DNA of 64,000 nucleotides from Chloroflexota bacterium (GTDB lineage: Bacteria > Chloroflexota > Anaerolineae > UBA4142). This document shows positions 1 through 7,507 of this stretch, piece after piece. Below the pieces are notes generated by a model. The model searched no databases. It was not told where the DNA came from and worked only from the letters and a program-made list of their open reading frames with translations. The number at the start of each line of letters is the position of its first letter. The stretch's first letter is position 1. Where the stretch lies: positions 1 to 64,000 of the forward strand of contig JACQYF010000056.1 in the NCBI GenBank assembly GCA_016208315.1, given 5' to 3'. The position numbers and the translations under genes were made by a program.

Positions 1-1
1 T

Positions 2-472
2 GCGTTGAGTATCGGCGACTTGATCTTTGGTCGGCTTGGATTGTACGGTCGCCTCGGCGCGAGCGTCCGCGACCAGCAAGGGTTGGCCTACTATGTTTAC
101 AGCGGCGTCGAAGCGGGCTTGGGCGCGGGCCCGTGGGCCGTCCACGCCGGTGTCAATCCGAAAGGTCTGGACAAGGCGATTGAGGGCATCCTGGCGGAAG
201 TCAAGCGTTTGCGCTCGGAGCCAGTTACCCAAGACGAACTGGACGAGGCGAAGGATTTTGTGACCGGCTCGCTCGCCCTGCGCCTGGAAACCAACGACGG
301 CGTCGCGGCGACCGTGGGCGACATCGAGCTGTTCGATCTTGGGCTGGATTACTTGGAACGGTATCCCAAGATCATCCGCGCGCTGACGCCCGAGCAAATC
401 CTAGCCGTCACGCAAAAATACGAGCACGTCGAGCATTACGCGCTGGTGGTGGCGGGACCGGTGGATCAGTAA
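2..472 (+). CDS. M16 family zinc peptidase, C-terminal part (5' end outside the window)
   Basis: The reading frame is already open at the first base, so this is the tail of a longer gene; 156 residues are visible. The signature of the M16 C-terminal domain is present: an R-x-x-x-G-L-A-Y-like stretch (residues about 23-32, SVRDQQGLAYY) followed by a G-x-x-P-K segment and an LxxTPEQI-type helix near the end. The zinc-binding HXXEH motif of the N-terminal half would lie upstream and cannot be seen. M16 peptidases (insulinase/processing-peptidase family) cleave peptides inside a clam-shell chamber. The TTG at base 5 is not a credible start because the family fold continues upstream. The stop codon runs directly into a tandem heptamer repeat. 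Confidence 0.85.
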   Translation, partial: ALSIGDLIFGRLGLYGRLGASVRDQQGLAYYVYSGVEAGLGAGPWAVHAGVNPKGLDKAIEGILAEVKRLRSEPVTQDELDEAKDFVTGSLALRLETNDGVAATVGDIELFDLGLDYLERYPKIIRALTPEQILAVTQKYEHVEHYALVVAGPVDQ

Positions 473-567
473 ACAGTCAACAGTGAACAGTGAACAGTGA
501 ACAGTGAACAGTGAACAGTGAACAGTGAACAGTGAACAGTATTCAGCGAACTGTTAACTGTTGACTG
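472..567. repeat. GAACAGT heptamer tandem array with inverted end
   Basis: About nine near-perfect copies of GAACAGT follow the M16 stop codon. The left border CAGTCAACAGT (474-484) is matched by its reverse complement ACTGTTGACTG at 557-567, so the whole array can fold into a long hairpin. It resembles the heptanucleotide STRR arrays known from cyanobacteria. The Shine-Dalgarno GGAGG of the next gene begins at 567, directly at the array's edge. Confidence 0.9.
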
Positions 568-576
568 GAGGTTGAG

Positions 577-1227
577 ATGCCTAAAACTGACACGGGCGCG
601 AAAAAGCGCGCGCCGCGCAAGCCGCGACGCAAGAAAGCGGAAACCGAGGAATTCGAGCAAGAGCGCGTCACGCTGGAGCACGAAGGTGTCCGCGACATTT
701 CCGCCCGCGAGGTCACGATCACGGCGGGCGGCGCACGCGACATCACTAAAGCCGGCTCGGTGACCATCACCCAAGGCGGCGCGAATGCGATTGACGCGAA
801 AACGGTTACGGTAACGCAAGGCGCGGTACTGGATGCAAACGCCGGTACGCTAAATGTCAAACAGGGCGCGGTGCTGCGCGTCCAAGCCGAGGAAGCCGAG
901 GTTACACAAGGCGCGATTGGCCTCGTGCAAGCGGAGAATGTCGAACTGGAGGCGAGCGGCGCGGTGGCCGTGATTGGCACGAACATCGAGGTCACTGCGG
1001 GCGGCGCTCAGTACATGCTTGCCCGCGAGGGCATTCGCGTCGAGCAGGGTGGGGCGCTTCTGATGGCCGCACCGCGCATTGACGTGCAGAACGGCGGCGC
1101 GATGTTCTTGATCGCGCGCGAGGTACATGGCGATATTCGAACGTTGCTTGACAGGCGCGGCGCGCTGGTGTTTGGACTGGCGGTAGGGATTGCGATTGCG
1201 CTGCTCGGACGAATGAGGCGGAAATGA
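577..1227 (+). CDS. Repetitive beta-strand protein with C-terminal membrane anchor, function unknown
   Basis: A 216-residue protein. The first ~28 residues are strongly basic (Lys/Arg). Residues about 30-185 form a run of short repeats of the type x-V-x-V-T-Q-G-G/A, spaced roughly 12-14 residues apart, as expected for a solenoid or beta-helix. The last ~30 residues hold one hydrophobic helix followed by RMRRK, which suggests a tail anchor with the basic end in the cytoplasm. The start is supported by GGAGG 5 nt upstream. The gene overlaps the next lipoprotein gene by four bases (ATGA), so the two are probably translated together. I do not recognise the family; a bactofilin-like polymer is possible but the motif does not clearly match. 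Confidence 0.75.
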   Translation: MPKTDTGAKKRAPRKPRRKKAETEEFEQERVTLEHEGVRDISAREVTITAGGARDITKAGSVTITQGGANAIDAKTVTVTQGAVLDANAGTLNVKQGAVLRVQAEEAEVTQGAIGLVQAENVELEASGAVAVIGTNIEVTAGGAQYMLAREGIRVEQGGALLMAAPRIDVQNGGAMFLIAREVHGDIRTLLDRRGALVFGLAVGIAIALLGRMRRK

Positions 1228-2225
1228 AATTGGAAGGAAACCAGGCGCTGACCTGGTTTCTTGTTTTTGTTGTGCTGCTGGCTCTGCTCAGCGCGTGTCA
1301 GTCCGCGCCGAGTACGGGCGGGGTCACCCCGCCCCTACCGCCCAGCCCCACACCCGCGCCGAGTACGGGCGGGGTGACCCCGCCCCTACCGCCCAGCCCC
1401 ACGCGTACGCCGATTTTGGCGAGCGAAGGCAATTATCGCGTCGAGATTGCGCTCTTTGATTCGAATGCGCGAACCGCGGTGACGGACGCGGTTGGAGCGA
1501 CCGTCACGCTGACGATCGCTTTCCGACCGTCCAAAGACGTTTTCACGCAAACGAGCACCGGAACTCCCACCAAATACTCGACCGGTTGGGCGAATCACAC
1601 GGTCGGCGAAATGCGCTATTGCGCGGGCCCCGGTCGGACGTGTACTTTGCCCGACCGCTGGGTGCCGTTCGCCAACGAGCAGCGCGTCTCCGTGCCGATC
1701 AACTGGATTGGGCTGCGCGATTTTGGGGTGACCGCGCAGTTTCGCGAAGCGAGCGGCAAGACCATTCCCGCCGGCTTGAATCTTGCCGAGAGCGCCAGCA
1801 ATTGGCTGCCAATCACGGGCGTCGTTGACGAACGCACGCCCGCCGTGGCGCAGCCACCCGCGATTCAAACGATCATCGCGCAAGCGCGCGCGGCGTTCCC
1901 GATCAGCGGCAAAATCCAAGTTGGCGAAGGTCGCCCGATGGGTGGCAAAGCGGGGAGCACGATCACGGTCACCGTGCAATTCGAGGCGGCCAGTCCGCTC
2001 GCGCCGGTGACCGAGATGCGCCTCAAGCGCGATTCAATCGGTCGCTGCCTCACGCCCGACGAGATGAGCGACGCCGCGTGGGAGCCGTTCGTCGCGCAAA
2101 AATCGTACCCGGTCAACGTTGCCCTAAACTGGACGACGTTCAAGCTCCACGTCCAATACCGCGATGCGAAAGGCCACCTCTCGCCGGTCTACTGCAGCGA
2201 CATCGCGATCGAAGGCGGTCCCTAG
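1224..2225 (+). CDS. Lipoprotein with duplicated Pro/Thr linker, function unknown
   Basis: A 333-residue protein with a signal peptide of about 24 residues and lipobox LLSAC, so it should be attached to the membrane outside the cell. A 17-residue unit (APSTGGVTPPLPPSPTP-like) is present twice at residues about 28-61, encoded by a 51-bp direct repeat that contains the palindrome GGGCGGGGTNACCCCGCCC. The rest is beta-rich with two similar halves, each holding a conserved C...W(V/E)PF pattern near residues 140 and 285, which suggests two Ig-like domains. No catalytic motif is visible. Its start overlaps the stop of the upstream repeat protein. Confidence 0.75.
   Translation: MKLEGNQALTWFLVFVVLLALLSACQSAPSTGGVTPPLPPSPTPAPSTGGVTPPLPPSPTRTPILASEGNYRVEIALFDSNARTAVTDAVGATVTLTIAFRPSKDVFTQTSTGTPTKYSTGWANHTVGEMRYCAGPGRTCTLPDRWVPFANEQRVSVPINWIGLRDFGVTAQFREASGKTIPAGLNLAESASNWLPITGVVDERTPAVAQPPAIQTIIAQARAAFPISGKIQVGEGRPMGGKAGSTITVTVQFEAASPLAPVTEMRLKRDSIGRCLTPDEMSDAAWEPFVAQKSYPVNVALNWTTFKLHVQYRDAKGHLSPVYCSDIAIEGGP
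1305..1405 (+). repeat. 51-bp direct repeat carrying a GC palindrome inside a lipoprotein gene
   Basis: Two copies of a 51-bp unit (starts of GAGTACGGGC at 1310 and 1361) lie in frame in the linker. Each contains a palindrome GGGCGGGG-TNA-CCCCGCCC. Palindromes of this type are common dispersed repeats in bacterial genomes, so the linker seems to have grown by repeat insertion and duplication. Confidence 0.85.
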
Positions 2226-2257
2226 ACCCGAAGGGTTTCCAAAAACCCTTCGGGTCT
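2224..2257. terminator. Bidirectional hairpin, dispersed AGACCCGAAGGGTTT repeat (copy 1)
   Basis: AGACCCGAAGGGTTT at 2224 is followed after a short loop by its complement ending at 2257. It sits between two convergent genes and partly overlaps the TAG stop of the upstream lipoprotein. A second copy lies at 5959-5992 after glnA, so this is both a repeat family and a likely terminator. Confidence 0.75.
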
Positions 2258-2277
2258 TCCGACTATCCGCTGATCCG

Positions 2278-4242
2278 CTACCCATCCGCTGGAAGCGGAC
2301 CCAGCCCCTCCAGATTCCCCTTCACAATCCTGGTGTTTGGATGCTCCTCGCCAAGAAACTCGCGGCAGATCTTCAGCGCGCGCTCGAACGCGTGGCGTGC
2401 TGCGGCGAGGTCGCCGAGGTCGCGCAGCACCACTTGTTGATGATTGGCACCGAAGGCGGCCTCGTCAATCGCGAGGGCGCGCTCGAACGCGTGGCGTGCT
2501 CCGGCGAGGTCGCCGAGGTCTTGCAGCACCGAGCCGAGATTGTTGACGCGGATGGCGACGTTGGGATGGTTGGGGCCGAAGGCGGCCTCGTCCGTCGCGA
2601 GTGCGCGCTCGAAGAGTTGCTTTGCTTCCGCGATTTGGGCGCGGACTTGAAGGTACAGGCCCGCTTGATTGAACAGGTACGCACTTGGCTCGGCTGCCAC
2701 GCCCAATTCCGCCGCATATCCAGCAACTGCGAGTGCGTGCGGCAATAGGTCGGCACAAAGCGCCCAACTCGCAGGGTCGGTGGTGATATCGCCACCGGGA
2801 TAGGCATCCGATACGATTTTCGCCGCGCGCTCTGCCCAACTCTTGCGCGCCTCCCCTGCCATCCGGTCGCGTGCCACGGCTTGCACCAGGCGGTGAATGG
2901 AGATTGTCGCGTCGCCGGTCTGGATCAGCGAATAGCGGCGGAGCGCAGAGACGGCATCGTCAAATTTTATCGGGTCGGCGGCGGCTTGGGCAAGCGGGGC
3001 GGGCAAGAGATTGGAGTGATCAGTAATTAGAGGTTGGGGGATGTCGTCGGGCGCGAAGAACGCGCACAGGTTAAGCAGGTCGGTGCCAGCGGGAGCGTCC
3101 TTTTCGATTTGCTGGAACGCGATTTCCCAGGTGGTTGCAACCGTTGCCGGATAATCCGGTGAAGGCGCGCCGCGCTTTAAAAGTTCGCGCGCGTGCTGCT
3201 GAAACAGGGCAAGATAGGCGGCCAGCGACCCGCCACGTTCCTCAATGTACGCGCCCGCTTGCTCCAGCGCCAACGGCAGATCGCCCAGTGCTTTGGCAAG
3301 TTTGTCGGCTGCATCGGCATCCTTGTCTCCGGTGCGCTTGCCGAGGAATTCAATTGCCTGCGCGCGCGGCAGCACCTCAACCGGCAGCGGCTTTGCCACG
3401 CGTCGCCACGCCGGGTTGCGTGAGGTGATGATGACGTTGCCGCAGTCGCACTGCGGGATATAGCCGCTCACCTCGGCGGGATCGGTGGCGTTGTCAAAGA
3501 TGAGGAGCCAGTCCGCGCTGGCGCGCAATTGGTCCCGCACCGCGTCAACCATAATGCGCTGGTCTTGCGCGTCCTTCTCCGGCAAATTCAGCGGCTGCGC
3601 CAGCCGCGCGTAATCCGCCGCCAGCGTTGCAGTTTCTTCCGCGCGCACCCAGATCGCTTGTGGCTGCGTGAGCGCGGCGGCTTTGTGTTCGGCCAGCGCG
3701 TCGCGCAAACTCTCGATCAACTCTTCGCGTCCGGTGAAATTTGGATTGCGATTGGGCGGAATGTTCCAGATGCGCGGGAGGGCGCCGGGAAAACGCGCGG
3801 GTGTCAGTGGAACTCGGGGGAACGCTGGGGGCTTGACGGGCACGCGGCGTTCGCGGTGGATGCCGTCGAGCAGGCGTTGCTTGGCGGTTGGCTCGTCCAC
3901 GCCGACGAAATCAATGTAGACGACTGGCGCGAGCAGTCCCTTCAACTCGCACTCGCGGACGCGGATGGGGACGAGCGCGCGTTTTGCGCCCGTTGGATCG
4001 CGCGCCAGCGCGGCGGCCCATTCCGGCTGGGTGAAGAGCGAGGCGAGGTAATTCGGCGAGAGGACGGCAATCGTGCGCTCGCACTCGGCCGCGGCGCGCT
4101 GCATTTCGAGAATGAAATTCGAGCCGGGGCGGAAATCCCACGCCTGGATCACGGTCGTGAATCCGGCCTGCTCCAACTGCCAGGCGATCCACTCCGCCCA
4201 ACTCTGGTCCGCGTGATTGTAGCTGATGAAGAAATCGGTCAC
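2278..4242 (-). CDS. TIR / NB-ARC / TPR protein (STAND-like) lacking its Walker A motif
   Basis: A 654-residue protein if it starts at the GTG at 4242, where the TIR domain begins (VTDFFISYNHAD). The TIR domain covers residues about 1-140 and keeps a glutamate in TQPEW (E74) where the NADase glutamate of TIR enzymes is expected. The NB-ARC region follows from NFTGREEL (~168): Walker B DWLLIFDN is at 244-251 and an IITSRN sensor at ~271. The GGVGKT loop that normally lies between AALTQ and IWVR is absent; the chain jumps from LTQ (193) straight to PQAIWVR. C-terminal TPRs of the kinesin-light-chain type (ERALAIDEAAFG) run from ~560 and one unit is shortened. Such proteins are usually defence or signalling STANDs. 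The ORF can be extended to an ATG at 4527, but that part is repeat DNA. Confidence 0.85.
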   Translation of the reverse strand: MTDFFISYNHADQSWAEWIAWQLEQAGFTTVIQAWDFRPGSNFILEMQRAAAECERTIAVLSPNYLASLFTQPEWAAALARDPTGAKRALVPIRVRECELKGLLAPVVYIDFVGVDEPTAKQRLLDGIHRERRVPVKPPAFPRVPLTPARFPGALPRIWNIPPNRNPNFTGREELIESLRDALAEHKAAALTQPQAIWVRAEETATLAADYARLAQPLNLPEKDAQDQRIMVDAVRDQLRASADWLLIFDNATDPAEVSGYIPQCDCGNVIITSRNPAWRRVAKPLPVEVLPRAQAIEFLGKRTGDKDADAADKLAKALGDLPLALEQAGAYIEERGGSLAAYLALFQQHARELLKRGAPSPDYPATVATTWEIAFQQIEKDAPAGTDLLNLCAFFAPDDIPQPLITDHSNLLPAPLAQAAADPIKFDDAVSALRRYSLIQTGDATISIHRLVQAVARDRMAGEARKSWAERAAKIVSDAYPGGDITTDPASWALCADLLPHALAVAGYAAELGVAAEPSAYLFNQAGLYLQVRAQIAEAKQLFERALATDEAAFGPNHPNVAIRVNNLGSVLQDLGDLAGARHAFERALAIDEAAFGANHQQVVLRDLGDLAAARHAFERALKICREFLGEEHPNTRIVKGNLEGLGPLPADG

Positions 4243-4422
4243 CGACCTACCCCCAACCCCCTTTCCCACTCCGCTTCGCTTCGGGGATCTTCGACCTCGC
4301 AGGAAGGGGGCAATCGCCCTGCGCGTCTCTATTATATCCTGAATCGCCCACCGCGTGAAATCGCGCACAACGCGTCCCCCTTTCCTGAGAGGAAAGGGGG
4401 CAGGGGGATAGGTGGGTTGGGT
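4243..4422. mobile_element. MITE-like inverted-repeat element upstream of the TIR gene
   Basis: This stretch has no convincing gene. It starts with CCTACCCCCAACCCCCTTTC (4246-4265) and ends with GAAAGGGGGCAGGGGGATAGG (4392-4412), which are imperfect inverted copies, and holds an 11-bp perfect hairpin CCCCCTTTCCT/AGGAAAGGGGG (4376-4400). A related element lies inside purQ. It carries no transposase. It lies between the TIR gene start and the glnA promoter, so it probably supplies the 5' leader of the TIR gene. Confidence 0.55.
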
Positions 4423-4427
4423 CAAAA

Positions 4428-4455
4428 TTGACACATCCCGCTTTTGCGATAGAAT
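4428..4455 (+). promoter_or_regulatory. Sigma-70-type promoter for glnA
   Basis: TTGACA (4428-4433), a 16-bp spacer and TAGAAT (4450-4455). Transcription would begin near 4462, leaving a leader of about 155 nt before the glnA ATG. The leader holds GTCAC-type heptamers (4548-4566) and the palindromic repeat at 4575-4593; I see no known riboswitch in it. Confidence 0.7.
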
Positions 4456-4574
4456 ACGCCCAACGCAGCCAGGGTGGGTCGCGCAAATGCTCTGGTTGCG
4501 CTCTTTATTCTGAACGGTCGGATGCAAGTGGCGCGTGTCGTTGTCCCGTCACACGTCACTTGTCACCGAGCTTG

Positions 4575-4593
4575 CCCTGAGTTTATCGAAGGG
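4575..4593. repeat. CCCTGAG...CGAAGGG palindromic repeat (copy 1)
   Basis: CCCTGAGTTTATCGAAGGG in the glnA leader. A close relative lies at 7457-7476 and a degenerate one inside purL at 41487-41504. It is a REP-like dispersed palindrome. Translation of this repeat explains the spurious upstream extension of the glnA frame. Confidence 0.8.
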
Positions 4594-4615
4594 TCACATT
4601 CTAAAGGAGGCGACG

Positions 4616-5953
4616 ATGGGCGACGAGAAGCAAGAACTATTGGAACGGGCGCGGGCGGATGGGGTGCAATTCGTCAGTCTGCAATTGACCGACGTGGTGG
4701 GCGCGATCAAGAATATTACCGTGCCGCTGCACAAGTTGGACGAGGCGTTGGAACGCGGCATTTGGTTTGACGGTTCGTCAATTCAGGGCTTTGCGCGCAT
4801 TTACGAAAGCGACATGTACATGATGCCCGACGTCAGCACGTATCGCGTCCTGCCGTGGACGGAAGGCGATCATCGCCTGGCGCGCATCATTTGCGATGCA
4901 TTCAAGCCCGACGGCACGCCGTTCGAAGGCGATCCGCGCGGCGTGCTTAAACGCGTGCTCCAGCGCGCCCAGGCGATGGGTTTGCGTTATTACACGAGTT
5001 CGGAGCCGGAATTTTTCCTCTTTCGAAAAGACCAGGGCGCGGAACCGGTGCCGCACGACGTCGGCGGCTATTTCGATTTCTCGCCGCGCGATCTCGCCTC
5101 CGAAGTGCGCCAGGATATTATCCTCGCCCTCGAAGCGCTGGGCATCGAAGTCGAACGCGGCCATCACGAAGTGGCGACCGGTCAGCACGAGATCAATTTC
5201 AAATATGCCGACGCTTTGGAGAGCGCGGACAATCTGATGACCTTCAAGTACACGGTCAAGGCCGTGGCCCAGGCGCACGATTTGTACGCGACCTTTATGC
5301 CCAAGCCGATAGCGGGCATCAACGGCTCGGGCATGCACACGCATCAGAGCATTTTCGACCCGAAGGGTGACGACAATCTCTTTTACGATCCGAACGATAG
5401 CTACCATCTTTCGCCGCTCGCCTACAACTTTTTGGCCGGTCAATTGCAGCACGCGCGCGCCCTCGCGGCCATCGTCGCTCCGACGGTGAATTCGTACAAG
5501 CGGCTGGTTCCCGGGTACGAAGCGCCGGTCTATATTTGTTGGGGCCAAATCAATCGCTCGGCGCTGATTCGCATCCCGCGCTACTCGGTCGGGCGCGAGA
5601 AATCTACGCGCATGGAATTGCGCTGCCCGGATTCGAGCAGCAACATTTACCTCGCTACCGCGGCCATGCTCGCGGCGGGACTCGACGGCATCGAGCGCAA
5701 GTTAGAAGCGCCCGCGCCGATCGAGGAGAGCGCGTACGAGCTAACCGAAGAGGCCCTGCACGAGCGCAGCATCGGCACATTGCCCGGCTCGCTCGGCGAA
5801 GCGCTGGCCGAGTTGGAGCGCGACCCGCTGCTCTGCGATGCGTTGGGCGAGCGCGCGTACCAGGCCTTTGTGCGCGCCAAGCGCCGCGAATGGAACGAGT
5901 ACCGGCTCCAAGTGACGCCGTGGGAATGGTCGCGGTACTTTGAAGTGGTGTAG
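4616..5953 (+). CDS. glnA: Glutamine synthetase, type I
   Basis: A 445-residue enzyme that makes glutamine from glutamate, ammonia and ATP in the cytoplasm. Visible motifs: DGSSIQGF (~52-59), the metal-binding SEPEFFLF (~129-136), NGSGMHTHQS in the middle, KRLVPGYEAP and WGQINRS for nucleotide binding, and RMELRCPD near the glutamate site. The length equals the GSI-alpha class (Bacillus type). The ATG at 4616 was chosen because AAAGGAGG lies 5 nt upstream; the frame stays open for 27 more codons but that part is a dispersed repeat. It is monocistronic: its own promoter lies at 4428 and a hairpin terminator follows at 5959. No glnR or glnB gene is nearby. Confidence 0.97.
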   Translation: MGDEKQELLERARADGVQFVSLQLTDVVGAIKNITVPLHKLDEALERGIWFDGSSIQGFARIYESDMYMMPDVSTYRVLPWTEGDHRLARIICDAFKPDGTPFEGDPRGVLKRVLQRAQAMGLRYYTSSEPEFFLFRKDQGAEPVPHDVGGYFDFSPRDLASEVRQDIILALEALGIEVERGHHEVATGQHEINFKYADALESADNLMTFKYTVKAVAQAHDLYATFMPKPIAGINGSGMHTHQSIFDPKGDDNLFYDPNDSYHLSPLAYNFLAGQLQHARALAAIVAPTVNSYKRLVPGYEAPVYICWGQINRSALIRIPRYSVGREKSTRMELRCPDSSSNIYLATAAMLAAGLDGIERKLEAPAPIEESAYELTEEALHERSIGTLPGSLGEALAELERDPLLCDALGERAYQAFVRAKRREWNEYRLQVTPWEWSRYFEVV

Positions 5954-5958
5954 CTCCC

Positions 5959-5992
5959 AGACCCGAAGGGTTTCCCAAACCCTTCGGGTCTT
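5959..5992. terminator. Hairpin after glnA, AGACCCGAAGGGTTT repeat (copy 2)
   Basis: AGACCCGAAGGGTTT and its complement AAACCCTTCGGGTCTT form a 14-bp stem a few bases after the glnA stop. The arms match the hairpin at 2224-2257. It ends in TTGT, which also begins the next promoter. Confidence 0.75.
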
Positions 5993-6019
5993 GTCTATCC
6001 GTTCTATTTGTTGTAGAAT
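5991..6019 (+). promoter_or_regulatory. Promoter for the TtuB-like gene; transcript nearly leaderless
   Basis: TTGTCT (5991-5996), 17-bp spacer, TAGAAT (6014-6019). Initiation 6-8 nt later would be at or just before the ATG at 6029, and no Shine-Dalgarno is present, so the mRNA is probably leaderless. Confidence 0.6.
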
Positions 6020-6028
6020 CCTTCCGCG

Positions 6029-6232
6029 ATGGAAATCACTTTTCGCGACAAGAAATGGGAACTGAAAGGCAACATCGCCGCGCGCGATGCCATCAAGAAA
6101 ATCGGCCTCGAGCCGGAGGGCGTGCTGGTCGTCGTGAATGGCAAGCTTCGCACGGACGATGTGATGCTGAAGGATAGCGATCAGGTCAAGCTGGTCGCCG
6201 TGGTGTCGGGTGGTGGCGACGAATGCGAATGA
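6029..6232 (+). CDS. ttuB: Ubiquitin-fold sulfur carrier (MoaD/ThiS/TtuB-like) with residues beyond the GG
   Basis: A 67-residue protein with the beta-grasp pattern of small sulfur carriers and the terminal VVSGGG segment that becomes a thiocarboxylate in this family. A TtuA-like tRNA thiolase lies 1.3 kb downstream, so a TtuB role (sulfur donor for 2-thio-uridine in tRNA) is the best guess; MoaD or ThiS cannot be excluded. Odd point: the chain does not stop at GG but continues with GDECE, so it would need proteolytic trimming, as in JAMM- or protease-matured ubiquitin-like proteins, before activation. The last bases overlap the start of the next gene. No E1-like adenylyltransferase gene is seen in the window. 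Confidence 0.7.
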   Translation: MEITFRDKKWELKGNIAARDAIKKIGLEPEGVLVVVNGKLRTDDVMLKDSDQVKLVAVVSGGGDECE

Positions 6233-7431
6233 ATAAACGAATAGTGCCGATTCTGTTTGCTCTAATCGTTGTCGCTTGTGGCACGCCCGCCACTCGGACG
6301 GCGCCGCAAACATCAGTGCCCGTTACTGCCATCGCAGCCACACCAACCCGCGCGCCGCTCGGCTCGACGCCTTTGCCGGCCAACACCGCGCCCGCCAAAG
6401 CCGCGCCGACGGTCACTCGTCCTGCGGCCAATAATGCGCCGGTTGCGTCCGGCATTCAACTGCCGCCCGGCTTTCGCGCCTACGCGTATTACGAGGGGCT
6501 GAATCGGCCCACTTCGCTTGCGTTTGGCTCAGATGCGCGCCTTTACATTGCCGAGCAGAACGGCCACGTGTTTTCGCTTGGGGACGAAAATGGGCTGGGT
6601 GTAAATCCGCGCGAAGCGGCGCAAGTCGGCGGCTCGACGTTGGGCATTGCCTTTCGGCCGGGCACGCGCGATTTGTACATTTCGACGACCGGACGCGTCT
6701 ACGTGGCGCGCGGCGCGGTGGACGGCTCTTTCGCCGAGCCGAAAATCGTCGTTCAAGACATCCCGACGGGCCGGCACCAGAACGACCAAATCGCGTTTAC
6801 GCCCGACGGTCAGTTCTTTTTCCTGGGCGTCGGCTCGACCTGCGACGCGTGCAATGAACGCGACCCGCGCAGCGCGTCCATCCTGCGGATCAGCGCCGAT
6901 GGCGCGACCCAAGAGGTTTACGCGCGCGGCACGCGCAACCCGTTCGGAGTGGCGATTCATCCGCAAACGGGAGAACTCTTCTCAACCGACAATGGCCGGG
7001 ACAGTCCCAGCAGCGGCGTGCCGGACGAATTGAACGTCATCGTCAAAGACGGCGATTACGGTTGGCCCCCCTGTTGGGGACAAGGGCAGGGTTCGAATTG
7101 CCAGGGGACGATCTTTCCCGTCGCCGAATTTCAGGAACATTCGTCGGCGAACGGAATGGCTTTTTATTCGGGAAGCAATTTCCCTGCCGAGTATCGTAAC
7201 AATGTCTTTGTCGCGCTGTGGGGCGGAAATCTCCCGCTGCCGACTGTTGGCAAGCGCGTCGAGCGCGTCGTGCTCACGCAACCACTCGGCCAGTGGCAGG
7301 GCCGGGTCAGCACGTTCGCGAGCGGCTTTGAACATCCGCTGGCGGTTGCCGTCGGTCCGCGTGACGGCGCGCTTTACGTAGCGGATCATGGGAGCGGAGT
7401 GGTGTATCGAATTGTGTGGGAAGGAGGGTAA
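6223..7431 (+). CDS. PQQ-type soluble aldose/glucose dehydrogenase-like lipoprotein
   Basis: A 402-residue exported protein. The lipobox VVAC follows a short signal peptide (residues 1-19) and a Pro/Ala/Thr-rich linker runs to about 75. The rest is a six-bladed propeller of the GDH-B/Asd family: GLNRPTSLAFG, RLYIAEQNG, TRNPFGVAIHP (the RN pair contacts the cofactor in this family), DELNVIVKDGDYGWP and a closing DGALYVADHGSG. Such enzymes oxidise sugars outside the cytoplasm with PQQ. No PQQ biosynthesis genes are in the window, so PQQ use is inferred from family only. Two ATG codons (6223, 6229) are possible starts; both overlap the upstream gene. Confidence 0.85.
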   Translation: MRMNKRIVPILFALIVVACGTPATRTAPQTSVPVTAIAATPTRAPLGSTPLPANTAPAKAAPTVTRPAANNAPVASGIQLPPGFRAYAYYEGLNRPTSLAFGSDARLYIAEQNGHVFSLGDENGLGVNPREAAQVGGSTLGIAFRPGTRDLYISTTGRVYVARGAVDGSFAEPKIVVQDIPTGRHQNDQIAFTPDGQFFFLGVGSTCDACNERDPRSASILRISADGATQEVYARGTRNPFGVAIHPQTGELFSTDNGRDSPSSGVPDELNVIVKDGDYGWPPCWGQGQGSNCQGTIFPVAEFQEHSSANGMAFYSGSNFPAEYRNNVFVALWGGNLPLPTVGKRVERVVLTQPLGQWQGRVSTFASGFEHPLAVAVGPRDGALYVADHGSGVVYRIVWEGG

Positions 7432-7498
7432 AAAGTAAAACGTAAAACGTAAAGCGCCCTGAGCGAAGTCGAAGGGTTACGTTTTTCGTTTTACGGTT
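7429..7498. repeat. GTAAAAC heptamers flanking a CCCTGAGCGAAGTCGAAGGG palindrome
   Basis: Copies of GTAAAAC on the left (7432-7452) and their complement (GTTTTTCGTTTTAC) on the right (7480-7494) enclose the REP-like palindrome at 7457-7476. The whole region can form one long hairpin between the sugar dehydrogenase and the ttuA-like gene. Confidence 0.85.
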
Positions 7499-7507
7499 TA
7501 GCGCACC

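Noticed and set aside
472-540. CRISPR-like array
   Set aside because: The unit is 7 bp with no spacers; it is a simple tandem heptamer repeat, and no cas gene is present.
4535-4615. N-terminal extension of glutamine synthetase
   Set aside because: The extra residues come from a dispersed palindrome, and AAAGGAGG fits the ATG at 4616.
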